From Metabacillus sp. B2-18 (GTDB lineage Bacteria; Bacillota; Bacilli; Bacillales; Bacillaceae), in NCBI RefSeq assembly GCF_021117275.1, contig NZ_CP088246.1:186001-250000 (forward strand): 64,000 nucleotides of DNA, read 5' to 3'. Below are positions 61,848 through 64,000 of the stretch, in pieces; the first letter of the stretch is position 1, and each line of letters opens with the position of its first letter. The notes under the pieces were generated by a model. That model saw only the letters and a program-made list of their open reading frames with translations, did no database searches and was not told the origin of the DNA. Made by a program: the position numbers and the translations under genes.

Positions 61848-62477
61848 TTAAAACTCAATCTTTATTTTTTGTGAATGATGTATTTTCTTTCCTTCTTGGT
61901 CAAAAACGTCACTTGTAGTGATTTCAATCCACTCAAGATTATCAGAATTTTCGACGATAAAGCCTAGATTCCCTTTTTTGCTAGCTTTACCTTCTAGTTC
62001 ACCATTCAAGTCTTCTAGGTAAACATCTTTTTCCCAATCAAATTTTTCACCAGAGCTTGTCTCTAACAAAGCAATAGGTGCGAAACTAACCTTTTCTGAC
62101 GTTGTATTTTCAATTTCAACAAACACTTTAACAAAATCAAATTCCTCTTCATGTGTTAAGACATGAAAATAATCGATTAAGCTATAGTCTGGTTTTAAAT
62201 GAATGAGCTTCATATCTTTTATTCGAAGCTGAACTGGACCAATCTCATTCGTTGAATTGATGTAATTAATTGCTTTTAAGCTTGCTTCACCCTTTTCATC
62301 AGAAACAGTTTGATCTAATTCTAATAACGAACGATCATCAGTTACTTGGGGATTTGAATTATAATCATTTAAATAATCAGTAGGAATATCTCCTGTTTTT
62401 GCAGGTTTAGTAGCATCGTTAGAACAACCGACTATAAATAAAGATAAAAATAATGTAAGAGCAATTGTTTTTCTCAA
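61848..62477 (-). CDS. exported lipoprotein (DUF4352-like)
   Basis: 209 residues. Lipobox FIVGCSND. The exported domain resembles the immunoglobulin-like DUF4352 class: FDFVKVFVEIENTTSEKVSF, then a hydrophobic ALLETSSGEKFD and LEWIEITTSDVFD. Probably a surface adhesin-like or chaperone-like protein; exact role unknown. It is downstream of the alkaline phosphatase with a hairpin between them, and its ribosome site GGAGGGG directly follows that hairpin. Confidence 0.75.
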   Translation of the reverse strand: MRKTIALTLFLSLFIVGCSNDATKPAKTGDIPTDYLNDYNSNPQVTDDRSLLELDQTVSDEKGEASLKAINYINSTNEIGPVQLRIKDMKLIHLKPDYSLIDYFHVLTHEEEFDFVKVFVEIENTTSEKVSFAPIALLETSSGEKFDWEKDVYLEDLNGELEGKASKKGNLGFIVENSDNLEWIEITTSDVFDQEGKKIHHSQKIKIEF

Positions 62478-62488
62478 GAAGACCCCTC

Positions 62489-62511
62489 CATCCCTTAAAA
62501 AAGAAGGGATG
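62489..62511 (-). other. intercistronic hairpin
   Basis: CATCCCTT (62489-62496) pairs with AAGGGATG (62504-62511) between the phosphatase and lipoprotein genes. Without a T run after it, it may protect mRNA ends or reduce expression of the second gene. Confidence 0.55.
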
Positions 62512-62550
62512 ACATTTAAATCGTCAAACCCTTCAATTTATTTTCATGAA

Positions 62551-63939
62551 TTATTTATCGTTAATAATCGTTTTATTTTTCCCTTTTTCTAAAATATCAA
62601 AAATAATTTTTGCATGATCTGTGTTTTCAATTTGTCCTACAAAGCGGTCGGATGAAGGTCCAAATGCATAAACAGGTACGTCTTCACCAGTGTGTCCACC
62701 TGTTGTCCAGCCTGTATTAGAACGGGTGTTAAAGATATTTTCAATTGCATTATCAATACTTACTGCTTTACCCGTCGCAGCAGCGTCTTTAACAGATTGT
62801 ACTTCATCAGAAGTTAATTCAAGGTCAATATAATTTGTTAACGTTTCTTCCACATCAGCGCCATTTACAATTGCTTCTGCCATAAAGTCAGGTGTGCGTT
62901 TTGCAGCTTTGATTGGCTCACCAAACCAGTTATAAATACCATTAGCACCAATTGAATATCCACCAGTAGAGTGGTCAGCAGTAGCAACAACTAATGTGTG
63001 TTTGTCCTTTTTCGCAAACTCAATCGCTGCAGCAAATGCTTTTTCAAAGTCTTCCATTTCACTCATTGCACCAACGATGTCATTATCATGTCCTGCCCAG
63101 TCAATTTGACTTCCTTCAACCATTAAGAAGAAACCATCTTCGTCTTGGTTTAAACGCTCAATTGCAGAAGTTGTCATATCTTCTAATGAAGGTATACTCT
63201 CATCGCGGTCAAGCATTTTTGGCATTCCACGATCAGAAAATAAACCAAGTACTTGTCCACTATTATCATTTTGTAATTCTTCTTTATTTGTTACATAGCT
63301 AAATCCAGCATTTTGGAATTCTTCAACAAGGTTACGATCTTCACGATCAAATAGATCTGTTCCTCCTCCTAGAAGAACGTCTACTTTGTGTTCACCATTT
63401 ACTAACTCATCAAAATAATCGTCTGCGATGGCATTCATATTTTTACGGCTTTCATCATGAGATCCAAAAGATGCAGGTGTAGCATGAGTGATTTCAGATG
63501 TTGCAACTAACCCTGTTGATTTCCCTTGTTCTTTTGCAGCCTCTAACACAGTCTTTACTTCAGAACCATCATTGTCAACTGCAATTGCATTATTATAAGT
63601 TTTAATACCAGCTGACATTGCTGTTGCAGCTGATGCAGAATCAGTTACATTTTGTTCAGGATCCTCTGGATATGTCATTTGTTGGCCCACTAAATATTTG
63701 TCAAGCTCTGTACGATCAACAAATTTACTATCAGTACTATCTTTTAAATAACGGTAAGCTGAAGTATATGAAACTCCCATTCCGTCTCCAATTAAAAAGA
63801 TAACATTTTTAATTTCTGCATTATTTGACTTTACTGTTTTTGCTTCAGCAGAAGAAAACGTCCCACCTAAACTTCCAAGCACAACGGTAGACATAACAGC
63901 TAATGGGAATAATTTCTTTTTAAATCTCTTATTTAACAT
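62551..63939 (-). CDS. phoA: secreted alkaline phosphatase
   Basis: 462 residues. The signal peptide ends near SSAEAKT. Metal and catalytic motifs: FLIGDGMGVSY (Asp), VTDSASAATAMSAG with nucleophile Ser, HATPASFGSH, EGSQIDWAGHDND, VATADHSTGG and WTTGGHTGEDVPVYAFGP. The layout is like the PhoA/PhoB enzymes of B. subtilis, which release phosphate outside the cell during starvation. AGGAGGAG ribosome site. A Pho-type promoter would lie upstream beyond 63940, mostly outside the window. Confidence 0.95.
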   Translation of the reverse strand: MLNKRFKKKLFPLAVMSTVVLGSLGGTFSSAEAKTVKSNNAEIKNVIFLIGDGMGVSYTSAYRYLKDSTDSKFVDRTELDKYLVGQQMTYPEDPEQNVTDSASAATAMSAGIKTYNNAIAVDNDGSEVKTVLEAAKEQGKSTGLVATSEITHATPASFGSHDESRKNMNAIADDYFDELVNGEHKVDVLLGGGTDLFDREDRNLVEEFQNAGFSYVTNKEELQNDNSGQVLGLFSDRGMPKMLDRDESIPSLEDMTTSAIERLNQDEDGFFLMVEGSQIDWAGHDNDIVGAMSEMEDFEKAFAAAIEFAKKDKHTLVVATADHSTGGYSIGANGIYNWFGEPIKAAKRTPDFMAEAIVNGADVEETLTNYIDLELTSDEVQSVKDAAATGKAVSIDNAIENIFNTRSNTGWTTGGHTGEDVPVYAFGPSSDRFVGQIENTDHAKIIFDILEKGKNKTIINDK

Positions 63940-64000
63940 TTGATTTTCTCCTCCTTGTTTTTGACCAACAAATGCGATTATAGGTAAGTAGTTTTAAGTG

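Noticed and set aside
63618..63803. ORFs on the strand opposite alkaline phosphatase
   Set aside because: Shadows of the phosphatase gene.
1..64000. tRNA or rRNA genes
   Set aside because: No tRNA cloverleaf or rRNA signature sequence noticed on either strand by eye; a tRNA scan was not possible.

Overview
The window looks like a large mobile or plasmid-like region of a low-GC, endospore-forming Bacillaceae. The DNA is AT-rich, ribosome-binding sites are strong AGGAGG types, and GTG and TTG starts are common. A SpoIIP-family gene, a YwmB-like gene and a CopC-CopD (YcnJ-like) gene point to Bacillus relatives. I saw no rRNA, tRNA or CRISPR array.

Region 1 (1-13.5 kb, + strand) is a heme/cytochrome c/copper block. 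It holds ccmA, ccmB, ccmC and a tiny ccmD-like gene, a ResA/CcmG-type thioredoxin, a CtaG protein, a two-component system, a BNR-like protein, a SHOCT protein, a Met-rich secreted peptide, a CopC-CopD fusion, a CcdA-like thiol transporter and a ywmB-like gene. Region 2 (13.5-23 kb) is mixed: an overlooked 51-residue Cys-pair protein, decayed fragments, a second two-component system divergent from a DUF1541 lipoprotein, spoIIP, a merR stub behind an intact MerR-type promoter, a frameshifted IS110 element with a likely bridge-RNA region, a broken DUF4304 gene and a CPCC gene.

Region 3 (23.4-57.1 kb) reads as the replication and maintenance part of a plasmid or integrated element. It has an XRE regulator plus a CpaE/ParA-like protein with a degenerate P-loop, a second beta clamp (dnaN), a primase-like gene, radC, a DNA methyltransferase, a PAPS-reductase-like enzyme and an SNF2-type helicase. 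dnaN and the primase gene each follow the same kind of unit: a promoter, a short leader with a GCTC/GAGC stem, and a strong terminator. The motif CACATTTTAGGAGG recurs as ribosome-binding site in this region. Three different group II introns, each encoding a reverse transcriptase with an HNH domain, interrupt radC, the methyltransferase and the helicase. In all three cases the exons rejoin in frame. Between dnaN and the primase lies younger or decaying cargo: a type I restriction locus collapsed by deletion, a membrane/coiled-coil gene group, an IS3 (IS150-type) element sitting in the loop of a terminator, a DUF3221 lipoprotein and a twice-frameshifted serine protease.

Region 4 (57.2-64 kb) holds a Tn554-type tnpABC transposon with no visible cargo, bounded by copies of TTATCTACAGT, then a decayed DUF1232 gene and a minus-strand pair of alkaline phosphatase and lipoprotein.

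Taken together, a respiration/metal-handling island lies beside an element with its own clamp, primase, helicase and repair genes, and that element has collected introns, insertion sequences and broken defence genes.
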